DNA from: Garcia nutans
Lineage: Eukaryota; Streptophyta; Magnoliopsida; Malpighiales; Euphorbiaceae
Direction: 5' to 3'
Length of the DNA: 64,000 nt
Assembly (NCBI GenBank): GCA_947685225.1
Contig: CANTUV010000033.1
Span: 51,251,001 to 51,315,000 of the forward strand
Shown here piece by piece: positions 49,363 to 61,299 of the stretch. The notes beneath the pieces are model-generated. The model did not search any database, had not been told where the DNA came from, and saw nothing but the letters and a program-made list of their open reading frames with translations. How positions within the stretch are numbered: the first letter of the stretch is position 1; the number at the start of each line of letters is the position of its first letter. The translations under genes were made by a program, and so were the position numbers.

Positions 49363-49369
49363 ATTTATA
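49363..49369 (-). promoter_or_regulatory. TATA box of the sHSP gene
   Basis: CTATAAATGC on the minus strand lies 89 bp before the chosen start codon, which implies a leader of about 60 nt. That is normal for plant sHSP genes. Confidence 0.7.
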
Positions 49370-49979
49370 GGACTGTGAAATGTGTTTTTGTCTATGTATG
49401 ATTTTTTTTTCCCACTAGAATCGTTTTCTTTCTTTCTTATTGAAAATATGAATTACCTTTTAAGAGAATATGGAATTATATTATTGGAAATATTGGAAGA
49501 GGTATATTATCATTAGTGCACCTTATTATTCTTGATGCGGCTTATTACGGACAGGCTTCTTTTTCTGCATAAATTGCTTGTCCTTATCGGAATAATTAAG
49601 AAGAATGAATTTGAAAGTTTAACAATTTATTACAGCTATTTGGCCATAAATTTTGAAGGTTTTAAAAATATTAAATATGATTTTGGGAATAAATTTTATA
49701 AAATTATTAAATGTAACTTTTTCTTTTTTCAAGCAAAATATTAATTAAATTAGATTAGTTCGGACTCAAAATAAAACTGCAGCTATTCATAATACTTTTA
49801 TGGTAATATATACCATCATATGGGTGGTTTTGTAATACAAGTTGCTTGGTGAGTAATGAATGTATAGAAGCTCCTATTAACTAAAATTTCTGAATCCACA
49901 ACTAATAATTAATTAATTCTTAAAAACGGAAACTGTCAAAGAACCACCAATCTTTAATTAAGTTTGTCTATTGATTTCA

Positions 49980-50695
49980 TGATTTGATGGCTTCTTCTCC
50001 AACAAGTTTCCCATCATATTTTCAACTTTTGATCTATCGCGCATGTCCTCCATGTATCATAACCAATCTTTAATAATTACAATTATTTTAAAAAATAATT
50101 ATTGAATAATTTATTTTTTATTAATAAAAAATTTTTTATTATAATTTTATTTATAATAAAAAATATTATAATTAATATTTTTTAATTAATAAAAAAAATT
50201 ATCTAACCATCACTCTTAGAAGTGGATGCAATTAGCATTACTCAATTTTCAATAATTCACTCACACACCTAATGTTCACATGTTGGTCTGCGAAGCCCAG
50301 CCCACTAGTTATAGAAAAACCAACCAAAATGTTCTACCGGGGACTTTCACCCACTGGGATGAGAAAAAAAAATTGAAAAGCGGCTTATTTGACCGTCATT
50401 CGATCATTCTGACATATTATATTAATTTAAATAAATTAATTTGATGAATTTTAATTTATATATTTATTAAAAAAAATTGGCCAAATCCGATAAAACTTAT
50501 AAAAATTTTATCAAATTAACCGAATAGATTATCATTGATCGAATTTTAAAAAAATATTTAACAGCTATTAAATGATTAGATTAGTCAAATTTTAAAATTT
50601 GACCAACCCAATGGATGTTGATGCCTAGTGGCCATCATGAATAAAAAATCCGCCGATGGCTAGGTGGGCTAGAAGCCTAGAACCACTTCTTGTGG
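49980..50695 (-). pseudogene. UDP-glycosyltransferase relic, copy 2, with two insertions
   Basis: This is the second copy of the 43.7-44.0 kb relic. Its minus strand still encodes LLAHLAIGGFFIH near 50640-50680. The block is interrupted at about 50085-50235 and 50330-50630 by unrelated AT-rich or low-copy sequence. It is more fragmented than copy 1 but keeps IGGF where copy 1 has NDGF. Confidence 0.65.
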
Positions 50696-50964
50696 CACTC
50701 AATCCACGGCCAAATTTTTATACAAGCTTTTAATAAAAATATAAAAATATAAAAAAAATACAAAAATTAAATTTAATACATTTATAAGTTAAAAATATAA
50801 AAGTAATAGAATTTATAGATTATTTACTAAAAAATAATATTTTTATTAGTTTAAAATAAATTTATTATGAGTTTATAAATTTTATATAATTTACATGAAT
50901 TTATTATGTGTTTATAATAAAATGGTTAAAATATTTATAGTAAAAAAGTAAAAATTTTAAAAGT

Positions 50965-51817
50965 GATAATTACATAAATACTCAAAAAAATAATTTTTAT
51001 TTTAAGAATATTATAAAAATTAAAAACATTTATACTTTTATAAAAAGTAGTGCAAAATTTAAAAAATATACTATTCTTTACTAAAATTATTTTTTAAAAA
51101 AATATCTCTTCCCCCACTACAATCAATATTTTACTTTAATTTTTATTATTTTCAAACTTCACATTAAAATTAATATTTTAAATTATTTTTCATCATATAA
51201 AAATTATAATTTTTTATAAAAGATAAAATTTTAATTTTAATTATAAAAAATAAATAACACTCATAAAAAAATTAAAAAAATAAAATATGTAAAATAAATT
51301 AATAAAAATTAGTAAATTTATTTTTTTAATAAATTTTACATGTCACGCACATAAAAAAATAAAAAAATACATATAATTTTATTATGTAGATGTGTTATAT
51401 GTATTGTGTATATTATATTTTTGTTATTTAAATTATATGTATTTTATGTAAAATTTTTTGAATGTCATGTAGATATTGTGTAAATATTGTATGGATACTA
51501 TGTGAATAAAAAATTAAAAAAATTAAATTAAATAAAAATATAGATGTATTGTAAATATATTGTGGAGTTGTTGTAGATATAATTTATATTATTAAGTGTG
51601 TATTTTATATATATTGTATGTATATTATATACATATTTATTTTTTATATATATATTAAAAATATAACATTAAAAAAATTAATTAAAAAATATAAATAAAA
51701 TAAATTTAAAAAAATTTACGAAAAAAAAACAGCATCGAAAAGTAAAAGTGAAAAAAAAAAATTCGTGCACAGTATTCTTGAAAATGGATTTTTTTTTTTG
51801 TAACCGGTGTAATTATC
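50965..51817 (+). repeat. AT-rich unclassified repeat, best-defined copy (853 bp)
   Basis: It starts GATAATTACATAAATAC and ends GGTGTAATTATC, giving a short terminal inverted repeat GATAATTACA. It carries the shared internal landmarks and the conserved GTGCAC at about 51767. It interrupts block C2 relative to block C1. No clear TSD and no ORF. Confidence 0.65.
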
Positions 51818-52590
51818 TCTTTTAAGAAATATAGTGGAAGGAGTTTTTTTTTTTATATTTATGTATTTGTTTGTATAAAAAATAATTTCTTTTTATTTGT
51901 ATATGTAGATAATTGTTTATTTTTATATATGATTTGTTAAATTTATGTACATTTCAATGATATTTATTTTTTATTTTTATTATTAAATTGACTTTTTTCT
52001 ATTATGTCTATTCTATTTATCCTTATCAATTAATTATTATTGTTATTATATTTGAATAACTTAAATTATTAATAGCTACCAAATATTTGATTTATGTATC
52101 TAATTTTATCTTAAAATTATATTTATATTTTTAATATTTGTTATTGTAAATTTCTTATTGATTATTGCAAATTATATAAAATCACATTTTCAATTTTAAA
52201 CAATTATAAAAAGTATTAAGTGTTAAAAACTTTAGTTTAAGTATATTGTATAATATTATCAAGAAACAAGTTTATTTTTCTTTCTTTATGTATGAAAAGT
52301 TCTTATAGAATCTATTTTAACTTGATAAAATATCACATATCAAGACATAGAGTATTGGTATTGTTAAATACAGACTAAGCAGTAAATCTAGATTGAATTA
52401 CTCTTTTCTGTATTTTTTTTATAAAAAAAAACCTTGATAAAACATTAATTGAAAGATCTTCAACTCAATAAAGTGAATTTCAATTAAAATTGAATTGATA
52501 AAAAAATATAATAAAAGGTTAAAAACAAAAGAATTGTTGAGGGCCATAAAAAAAGGTCTTCCTGAACCAGTTACCACTGACCAAAAGGGA

Positions 52591-52770
52591 GAAAGACATG
52601 TAAATATCCACAAGATAAAAGCCACAAACACAAACAGTTATGTTAGTTTGGTTTTTAGGCAGAAGGGATCACGTACGGAACATAGAAAGAACTTTTGATA
52701 TTTTCCTTGTTATAAACCAGTGTTTATTTGTGTTAGGGATTTTGGTTATGTTTAAGATCTTTTCGTTTTG

Positions 52771-52801
<31 letters not shown>

Positions 52802-53925
52802 TTTAACAAAGTTAAAATCTAAAGATCGCCCACCATTGGCAATGCGCCAATGCCTTTGCATTAAAGGTGTGTAAAGGATGAATGCATGCGCAAGATTGGA
52901 ATACGACAATCTTGAAAGAGGTGGCCGATATGTCGAATATATATATATATATAATCAATCATAATTCGCAATATAAGTAATAAAACGTCAAAAGATTCCC
53001 AGGAACACTAACCCCACTCATGTCCTCATTTGTCAATTTGTAGCTCACTACTCAAAACATTTCTTATTAGACACCTCGCTTTTCAAAGTTCACTCTTAAT
53101 AATTTATAGCATGTCATCAAAGTCTTGGATACTCGTCTTTTCAATGCTTATCAACAAGTTGAGAGATTTAATTCATTCTTTTTCTTAAGTTAGAGTTAAT
53201 TTAATTTTGATTAGGTTTTCAATCTCATAACTTTACAATTTAATAAATAAAAAAAATCATATTATTATATTAAAATTTATTAGTATTCAAATTTAAATTA
53301 TCCTTAATATTTAAATATTACAATTTTTTTATATTAAAGTTTTATATGTGAATATGACTTAAGTTTTTTTTTATATATATATTTACTTGAAAAATTCGTA
53401 AAAAGGTTGAAGACCAATACAATTTAAAATCACCGTTAATATTAATTATATGACAATAATTAAAAAAACCTAATTTTTAAAAAAAAAATAATTTCGATTA
53501 AGATTTGAAATTGAAAATATAACTGTAAATTAGATTGAGTTTTTGATGTTTAACTCTCTCCCGAATGCGTTATGTTCATATTATAAGACAGGGGGATTCC
53601 AACATGGCATTTAAGTCTAAGCAAATTGGATTCCAGTAGGTATGTTGAATTCTGTTTGAGGAATAGTTGAGGCTATAGGTGCTAGGGGCTGTTTGCTACA
53701 TTTAGAGCCTGCTAACCATGAGCTTCTTTTACAAATTCAAATTCCAACTTTTAAGTGCTGATGCCCCAATCCCAATTTGTTGTTGTTGATAACTTGATAT
53801 TGAATTGCAATATTTGATTAATTGACATAAACACTTGTATCCGGAGTTACATGCTCAGTTAAATTTGTGAACCTTTTAGTATTTCAAAAATAGAAGAGCA
53901 AGTCATTGTTGCCCAGTTTGAGGGG
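52591..53925. other. Intergenic DNA without genes
   Basis: It holds a TTTTG pentanucleotide repeat and AT-rich low-copy sequence. Nothing else is recognised. Confidence 0.5.
52763..52800. repeat. (TTTTG)n microsatellite
   Basis: About seven TTTTG units followed by a T run. Confidence 0.9.
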
Positions 53926-53933
53926 GTCCCAAC

Positions 53934-54452
53934 CAGGCCCGGCTCAAGGGGGGAGCAACCGCTCAGGCCCCCCCCCTCTGAGCCGGGCCTATATAAAGCA
54001 AACAACGCGTGAATTGAAAATGCATATCCGCCACTTGCAGTATTTTGAAACATATGTTCTTTTGTTACTATCTGATTCGGTAAGACAAATGGGCCTACAT
54101 AAAGCAAAACCCACAAAATATTCTATTCTTTTGCCTACTGATCGTTTTGCATATACTATTCCTACAAAAAGCCAAAAGAGTTGGAAAAGAGTTCGAAAAG
54201 GCTACTGATCGTTCCTTTGAATGCTGAGAAGCCAAAAACCCACAAAATATGAGAGTGCAATTCTTAGCATGCAGAAATGCAGAAATTTCTGCATAATTAC
54301 CAGCATTCAAAGGCACTCCCATTTCTGCATTCTTAGCATCTTAATTACACTTAAAAGAGAAGAGCAATTTCTGCATAATTTCAGACACTGTTTTTTAGGG
54401 GCCCATATCTTAATTTTTGCTCGGGACCCCTAAAATATCCGAGACGGCTCTG
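53934..54452. mobile_element. hAT-like non-autonomous element, 519 bp
   Basis: The 8-bp TSD GTCCCAAC is perfect on both sides (53926-53933 and 54453-54460). The ends are CAGGCCCGGCTC and, complemented, CAGAGCCGTCTC. Internal repeats of the ATTTCTGCATAATT block occur at about 54284 and 54367, and GCATGCAGAAATGCAGAAATT forms short hairpins. The open frames at 53859-54322 lie within it and are incidental. Confidence 0.85.
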
Positions 54453-54460
54453 GTCCCAAC

Positions 54461-56432
54461 CCAAAACTCATCAAGTCCGTGATCACTGATCAGTATGTTT
54501 CAAACATGGTGAAATTGTGAATCCACATGACAGATTTCTGATTCCTTACCTCCCTCTTCATTCATCAATAATACCTGAATCTTTTTTGCTCAGTTAATTA
54601 AAATAAAAAAAAATATATATAAATCATTATGAGATGTTAAGCACAAAAGACAAAGTTTAGAACGCGAAATTCGCGCGTTTTTCACACTTATCTTCAGACA
54701 GAGACATTTCTCTCCCGCGAAAATTTTATATGATTTAATAAAACAAAAAAGTAATGATAACAAAACTTATTATCTTATCAGTCTTAAATTTCTGTCTGGC
54801 TCAGCAAATCAAAAATCCCCACAGCCGAACTACACATCACCAGGACCAACAGCGAGAGAGTGTGAGGCGGTGACGTCACATTTCTTGACCCCACACACTA
54901 TTGCTTTGGGATTCGCTACAAGAAAAAGGAGTCGTTTATGTGGGACCCTTTTCATAGCCACCTCACCTGCCTTCTCTTCTCTTTAACCGACTGATCGAAA
55001 ACGAAACGCCCCTCTCTTCTTTCACTCTCTCTGTCTCTCTCTTCTAGTTGTTAGCTTCTTTTCTTTTTCCGGTTTCTCAGATAGTAACCAAAAACCCGCG
55101 GATTCGAATACCAAGATAATGAATTGTTTTAAATTGTATTTTAATGTGAATATGAATGTTGCATGGTGTTCTTGATTTCTGTTCCGGTCATTCTTTGCTT
55201 TGCTTTTAGTCTACGTTGGTTCAAGATTTCACCGCCTTAGCCTCGGCCATCATCACCCACTGCTTTACGCATCGGATCTTTTTTCGAGATCAGCCATTTT
55301 TCTGTTTCTTTTTCAGCTTCATCAACCTGCATTTTCTCGAATTTCTACTGGTATGTTACCGCCTGATCTCTTTGGAAACTTCGCCATGAACTTTGGTATA
55401 AAGCTAAATTATTGGTTGAGTACATCATATTTTCTCTCTGTTTCTGTCTTTTTTTTTTCGTGTTTGGTTGTGAGAAATTAGTAGAAATATTGTGGGAATA
55501 AGGAAATGATGGTTATGTATTGGCAATTTTTTTTTTTTGTAAATGAGAATGATTCTTGCTTGCTTCACATTGTCCATAAAATTGACCGACATTTGTCTTT
55601 ATTATTAAGAACAGGAAATGCAAGGTTTTGATTTGATCTCTTGTTTTCTCAGCCGCCAGACTGAACCGGAATTTGTTGCTTAGTCTGGGAAATAATGACT
55701 TAATTTTCCTGTGTTTAGATCTATGACTTACCTGCTTTAATTATGAATGTATGTTGAGATGTGTCTCTTATGGAAAATTAAGCAGAATAGTGATATTTGT
55801 ATGGCAATTGGGGGCAGAAAAGATATACAATCTGAGCTAAATTGTAAATTAAAAGAAAGTGGGGGCAGAACGGATTTTTTTAGTTATGCTTGAAATACTG
55901 ATTACGATTCTCTTTATCTCCTATGACTTGTAAATATTTGATAAAATTATTGAATTTTTGAAAATATTTTACTAAATGACTCAAGTATTTCTCTGAAACG
56001 TTGAACTAATGCCAGCATGAAGCTTTTGTCCTCTAGTAAAAAATGTGAAATGTTCAGCTTAGGCATGGAAATTAGTAAAGCCAGCGTTGCCATTTCAGCT
56101 TTATGTTTAGCTGCACACATGTTTGCTTGTCTTCCTCTGCTTCCTAGGCTTTTTGTTTGATCTTGGTTTCAAAGAAAAGAATAGAGAATGAAGCAAGAAG
56201 TATTTTCTTTGTGATAGTAATACTTATTATGTGACTAGATATTGCCTACTCACACATACTCCAATCCTCTTACAATCCCATGCTGTGATTTTAAAGTGCA
56301 GTACTGGAAGAATGACTAAATATTTATTCTGCTGCATTATCGTTAGCAGGTTGAGTACGCCAATGTCATGCAAATAGTTAAAATGTTGTCCGGTGTATGA
56401 CCAAGTAACGCACATTTAGAACCCTCTGGAAA
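54461..56432 (+). promoter_or_regulatory. Promoter and 5' leader of the DUF3527 gene
   Basis: A perfect palindromic bZIP site TGACGTCA lies at 54871-54878. A CT-rich stretch at 55008-55075, ending TTTCTCAG, looks like the start of a transcribed leader. The 1.3 kb between there and the ATG at 56433 has intron-like T-rich composition and probably contains one or more 5' UTR introns. The open frame at 55200-55481 has no recognisable protein and is taken as leader or intron. Confidence 0.5.
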
Positions 56433-59285
56433 ATGGGATTTGGTTTAGGCAGCAAGCAGAGTTCAAATCAACAGCAGAATCCCTACATGGTGCAGGAGAC
56501 AGTTCTTCCAATTAAAGCAAGGCTGAGACTAGAGCATCAAGGCAGATTGAAAGCCAAAAGTTGCATGAGTAAGCCATATGGTGATCTGTCCCATGAACTA
56601 AAACAACATGCAGATTTTAGGACCTTAGTCCAACCAAAAACTTCTGGGAATTGCCAGCAGCTGCCTATCATGGTGAGGACAAAAAAAGATGATGAGCTTG
56701 TCAAATATATGTCAAACTTGCCTTGTTATCTTCAGCGTGCGGAGAGAACAGAGAACGTACAGGATAAAGCTTTAAATGTTGGGGTTTTGGATTGGACACG
56801 CTTAGAGAGTTGGAAATGCAACCAAAAGGGCACCCCTAGTTGTAATTTGTCAAGTAAAAAGATGACTAGATCATCCACCCTTTATAGTCCAGCTCATAGT
56901 GAGACTTTTGCTTGTCAAAGCAAACAGCATCCTTCTCTTTCTTGTAGAAAAAGTTCTTTTAATAATGATGGCATTTCTGGAGATGCCAAATCATCAATTC
57001 AGGATGCTATGCTTATTCAGGATGTGCAAAATGCTTCCAAGATTCATTTTGATAGACAGAAGAGGGCATCCTGGAACTATAAGTCTTTTGACAGAAACAG
57101 ATTGGTTATAATTTCTGAAAAGGGGAAAAGAAGAGAGTTGGATCATAGAATCACTACCAAATTAGAAAATCAGTCATCCAACTCCGGATATAATGAGATG
57201 CCAATTGAGTCTAAGGAAAGTTTGAGTTCCTGTGATAGAGAATCCAAGCAGAGGGTTAAGGACATGCAAGGATCAGATATAAAACGAAAAGATTTAAAGC
57301 AGAAGAGCACTTCAAGCATGAGAGCTTCATCATCAAAGCTGGGAAATTATGACATTTTACTTGGTGCGAAGGAAAAGAAGAATGTTGATAACAGGGAAAC
57401 TATGAAGAGAATAGAGTTGCAAGAATCAGCTATCAGTCTTCCTTCTGATGGCAGGAAAAACATTGTTCTCCTTATACCTCGAAAACAGAATAGCTTCCTA
57501 ATGCAACAAAGAACATCATTTGATGAGGTTGTGGCAGAAGCAAATCAGAATACCTCGTCAGGTGGCTTTTCTGACAAGGAGGTTCACTCTCCAGAGCTCC
57601 ATAATGAAATTCCTCATTCTTGTCCACTGCCTTCTACAGCTGAGATTAATTCTGAACAACAGCAGATGGCATCTGATGCAACCAGAACTCAGGATGCTGA
57701 GCTGTCTACTGATGCTATTGACACTGTTAATTCTTCAAATAGAAATCTATTTGAAACTTCAAAGATGTTGGACCAAGATACAGCAGAACTAGCAGCTACA
57801 AAACGCAGGCTTCCATCACCTAATCGTCGATTTAGCTTCAGCTTAGGTCGGATGACCAGAAGTTTTAGCTTCAAGGAGAGTTCAGCTGTTCCACAGTTGA
57901 GCTCAACATATGTTTCAGTGAAGTCTGGTCCTGTGATATCTAGAGCTTCTGCTGGTTTAGATAATTCAAACAGGGAGAAAGGAGGTGGTCCTAATAGAGC
58001 TAGATCCAGCCCTTTGAGAAGGATAATGGATCCACTACTGAAGTCCAAGAGTGTAGCACCATCTCAATCTGCTGAAACTGATATGCCATTAAGAGGAAGC
58101 CTGAATTCCTACAGCTTTAAGCCAAATGTCACTACTGAATCACTTCAAAACGAAAAGCATGAGCTATCAAGTATTCAAGCTCAACTGATGCTTACAAAAA
58201 GGAATGGACTTCCTCTGTTCAGATTTGTGATCAATAACAACAATATTATTGTTGCAGCCCCTGTGAAAAATTTGGCATCACCTGGGAAGACTGATCCAGG
58301 CTGCAGCTATGCATTGTATAGCATTGACGAAATCAAGAAAAAAAGTGGCAGCTGGATAAATCAAGGTAGTAAAGAGAAAGGTTGTGGCTTTGTCTATAAT
58401 GTGGTCGGACAGATGAAGATTAATAACTCTTACTTGGAATTGTCTGAACAGAAGTCTAATAGCCAGTGTATGGTAAAAGAGTCTGTTTTATTTGGTGTTG
58501 AACCAAGACAGACAGGTCAAGCATCACAAAGGCTAATGCCAAACACAGAGCTTGCAGCTGTTGTTGTCAAAATGCCCAGTGGAAACTTAGGCATTGGCAG
58601 GCAGGAGAACGATAAAGAAGAAAACATCATGCAAAAGGGGGTCTCATGGTGCCTGCCAGATAATGAAGACACTAATAGGTGTATTGTCATACTTCCCGGT
58701 GGTGTTCATAGTTTGCCAAAGATAGGAGCTCCTTCTTCATTGATTCACAGGTGGAGATATAATGGATCGTGTGACTGCGGGGGTTGGGATGTTGGCTGTA
58801 AACTGCGCATTCTTTCAAGTGAAAACAAACACCAGAAGCCACCATGGATGTCTAATGCTTGCTGGACATCAAATTGTTTTGAACTTTTCACTCAGGTAAT
58901 TGTGTTTACCTAATAATTTGTCATTATATCCTGCGGTATTTATCATTTATATAGGCAACTTATATCTATATTCTCCTCCTCCATTAAGGGAGAATCACAA
59001 CAGGATAAGCCCATCTTCAGCGTGGTGCCAATTGAGAAGGAGAAGTACTCGGTTGAATTCAATCCATCAATTTCTTTGTTACAAGCATTCTTCATTAGCA
59101 TCACACTAATAAGCTGTCAGAAATTGTCTAATTTCACTGAAGAGGATAACGTGTTTGAAGAAAAAGTCCTCCTGGTGTCTGACACTGCAAATGATGGAAT
59201 GAAGAAGATACGAACCACTGGCCTGGAGGAAGCACCTAAGAAGTACACTCCAAGTCCACCAGTTTCCCCTGTTGGAAGGGTCTAG
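56433..59285 (+). CDS. DUF3527 family protein, 919 aa, two exons
   Basis: Exon 1 (56433-58895) ends FELFTQ at a GTAATT donor. Exon 2 (58989-59285), after a TTAAG acceptor, resumes in phase with GESQQDKPIFSVVPIEKEKY and ends SPPVSPVGRV-stop. The N-terminal 450 residues are Ser/Lys-rich and probably disordered. RRFSFSLGRMTRSFSFKE (about 465-482) is a basic Ser-rich block conserved in the family. The C-terminal DUF3527 domain starts near LMLTKRNGLPLFRFV (585) and includes YALYSIDEIKKKSGSW and CDCGGWDVGCKLRIL (about 781-795). There is no membrane span or catalytic motif. The family is plant-specific and of unknown function; some members are annotated hepatocyte growth factor activator, putative, which has no functional basis. 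From memory, Arabidopsis relatives include At5g59020 and At2g29510. Confidence 0.93.
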
Positions 59286-60077
59286 CTTTGTACCAGCAGG
59301 TTGTTCTTTCTTGGTGACTTCGCTGCTCTCAAAATCCAATGATCTGCAGTAATAGTATCTCCAGAACGTTGTTCAAAGGTAGAAAGAGCACTTAAAGATA
59401 GAAACAATTGTTCATATCAACAATTGCACTCCGAAGATAATAAGAGCACTTAAACAGGGTTCTTGATGCAGCTGAAGTCAAATTCGGCCATCATAATTTT
59501 GTATCAGTTGTAATCCATTACCTACATCTTCCTTGTATAAAGAAAATAACGCCACCAATTATACCTCTCTCTGAAATATTAGAGAAACTAGTTTTAGAAA
59601 GTCAAAAGTTTCGTATAATTACCATGGACGCTCCCATCAAGATATTCTTGTGAAGCATCGGAGATTGTCAACATCCTCTACCTGGTTACAATTTGATCTG
59701 ATAAATTACCAGGGTTCATTCTAAATACAGTAAAAAAGAGAGGTGCTTTGATAACAGAGCCTCAAAAACTCTAATAAAAAATCCAATCTAATGCCTACGG
59801 GGATGAATAAAATACAATTATCAGAACAAGGGGGAAAGAAATGGGGAAGGTCCAAACTCTGCTACTAACTGTTATGGCTGTAGTGCAGTAACAAGTTTTT
59901 GCTTTACTGTAGCGCCGATCGAGCATCACAAGAAGCGCTACACAGATAACAGACCGAAAACCAACAGTTTCTTATGCAAGTGGTACAAAATTGAATCTAT
60001 TATGAAACAAAATTTAAATTACAAAAGAAAATAAGAAAAAAAAATTCAGCTTTTGCATGTCTTTTTTTTTTAACTTC
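59286..60077. other. Convergent intergenic region
   Basis: The DUF3527 gene and the UVR/NTF2-like gene end tail to tail 0.8 kb apart. The region should hold both 3' UTRs. No other feature is visible. Confidence 0.6.
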
Positions 60078-61299
60078 TTACAAATCGACAGGTGAAGCAT
60101 GGTGAATACAGATGAACCATTGACCATCAATCCTCTCAAAAACATTTGTTACAAACTGTGCCCCCCAGCTGCTACCCTTTGTCCTCACAAATTCGATGCA
60201 CATAACATAGCCTACATCCCCCTTAAAATGAACTCGAGTGTTTTTCAATTCAATCTCCAGTGGAAAATCATAGTTCATCCAGACAAGCTCCCAGCTTTCC
60301 ATAACATCATCATAACCAATTACCCCACTAGCACCTGGGTGCACACAACAGGCATGATCTCCTTTTGCCCAGAGAGATTGCATGCTAGCCAAATCCCCAT
60401 TCCTGAATGCATTATAAAACCGAGCATTTGCTGCCAGTACTGAAGCCTTGCTATCTTCCTGGAGCATCCGAAGGCTATCCCTGATCTTCGCAGCCTTGGC
60501 ATAGTTCTCTTCATCAATAGCAGTCTGTAGATCCTCCATTAAGGCTTGCTCATCCAAAATGATGCTTTCACCGCTTAGCATTTCTTCCTCGTCCTCACTT
60601 GTTACTTGACATGCTTTTAGAGACAACAAGCGGGAAGCTTTTACAAAGGATGCTGCTTTAATGTAATTGCAGAGTTAGAACAGTTAAAAAACTAAAGAAT
60701 TCTTTTAAACGAAAGCAATGCAGAAGCCCATTATACTTTTTAAAAAAAAAGACCCTATAATCGAGTCGAGGATTGGCGCCATAAAACTTACAGGTTCTTC
60801 CTTCAATGTGCAGCTTGAAAGGACAATAATGTGTCGCAGAAGTAGCAGGCAGAAATAAATTGTTGTCCTTGAAAGAAGGTGAAGAGAGGTTGGGAAGACT
60901 CTTGAAACTATTAATGCAAGAACATGGCAGCTGCCTATCAATAAAATTTACCTACAACAAGACTGCAAGCTAAAAAGCAAGTCCACATAGATTCAGGAAA
61001 AAACAAAATCCAAAATGCGCTAAATTACAGTATTACAAACTCAACTTTCCGGTAATGAACCTTCATTTACAACATATATTACTCAAATATAAAATCTCAA
61101 AATACGATTTTTTTTTTTTAATTTCGAAACTCCAAACGAATACAAAATCCAAAATTTTGTTGTCGGTAAAGATAATAATTAAACCCAATTAAAAATTCAA
61201 AGATGCTAACGAATATAAATAAGATAGGGGAATTAAAAGAAAAGGATAATAAGAGTTAGAGCTCACTTTGAAGCAAAAGGTAGATCCACGAAGCGCCAT
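60078..61299 (-). CDS. UVR-motif plus NTF2/SnoaL-like domain protein, probably plastid-targeted, 255 aa
   Basis: Exons 61299-61267, 60951-60792 and 60652-60078 (or 60655, see below) join in phase with GT-AG borders. Residues 1 to about 70 (MALRGSTFCFKVNF...) are rich in Ser, Arg and Lys and poor in acidic residues, like a plastid transit peptide. A UVR motif follows (LDEQALMEDLQTAIDEENYA, about 97-130), then an NTF2/SnoaL-like cone domain (about 135-253) with FYNAFRNGDLASMQSLW, CVHPGASGVIGYDDVMESW and GQWFICIHHASPVDL. In plastid proteins UVR motifs often mediate protein interaction; the cone domain can bind a small ligand or form dimers. The actual role is unknown. Relatives are sometimes labelled F-box SKIP8-like, but no F-box is present. 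Exon 3 has a NAGNAG acceptor (AAGCAG), so 255- and 256-aa forms are possible. Confidence 0.9.

Larger units (their letters stand above)
42597..52590 (+). repeat. Tandem segmental duplication flanking the sHSP gene
   Basis: Block A occurs at 42597-43003 and again at 45757-46996 (interrupted). Block C occurs at 43544-45545 and again at 49823-52590 (interrupted). The order is A1-C1-A2-sHSP-C2, so a unit A+C was duplicated head to tail. Shared landmarks include TTTGGTCATTCTTTTGGAA, GGTCCAAAT(A/G)TTATAGTATTTG, CTAGGTGGGCTAGAAGC, ATTCTATTTATCCTTATC, and AAAGTGAATTTCAATTAAAA. The second unit has been enlarged by insertions of the AT-rich repeat family. Confidence 0.75.

Noticed and set aside
49275..49364. 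N-terminal extension of the sHSP frame (180 aa version)
   Set aside because: The upstream ATG lies inside the TATA box, and the extra residues do not resemble any sHSP N-terminus.
53859..54433. Cluster of 70-100-aa frames on both strands
   Set aside because: All lie within the hAT-like element at 53934-54452 and have no known domain.
57689..58048. 119-aa frame opposite the DUF3527 gene
   Set aside because: Antisense shadow of the conserved exon.
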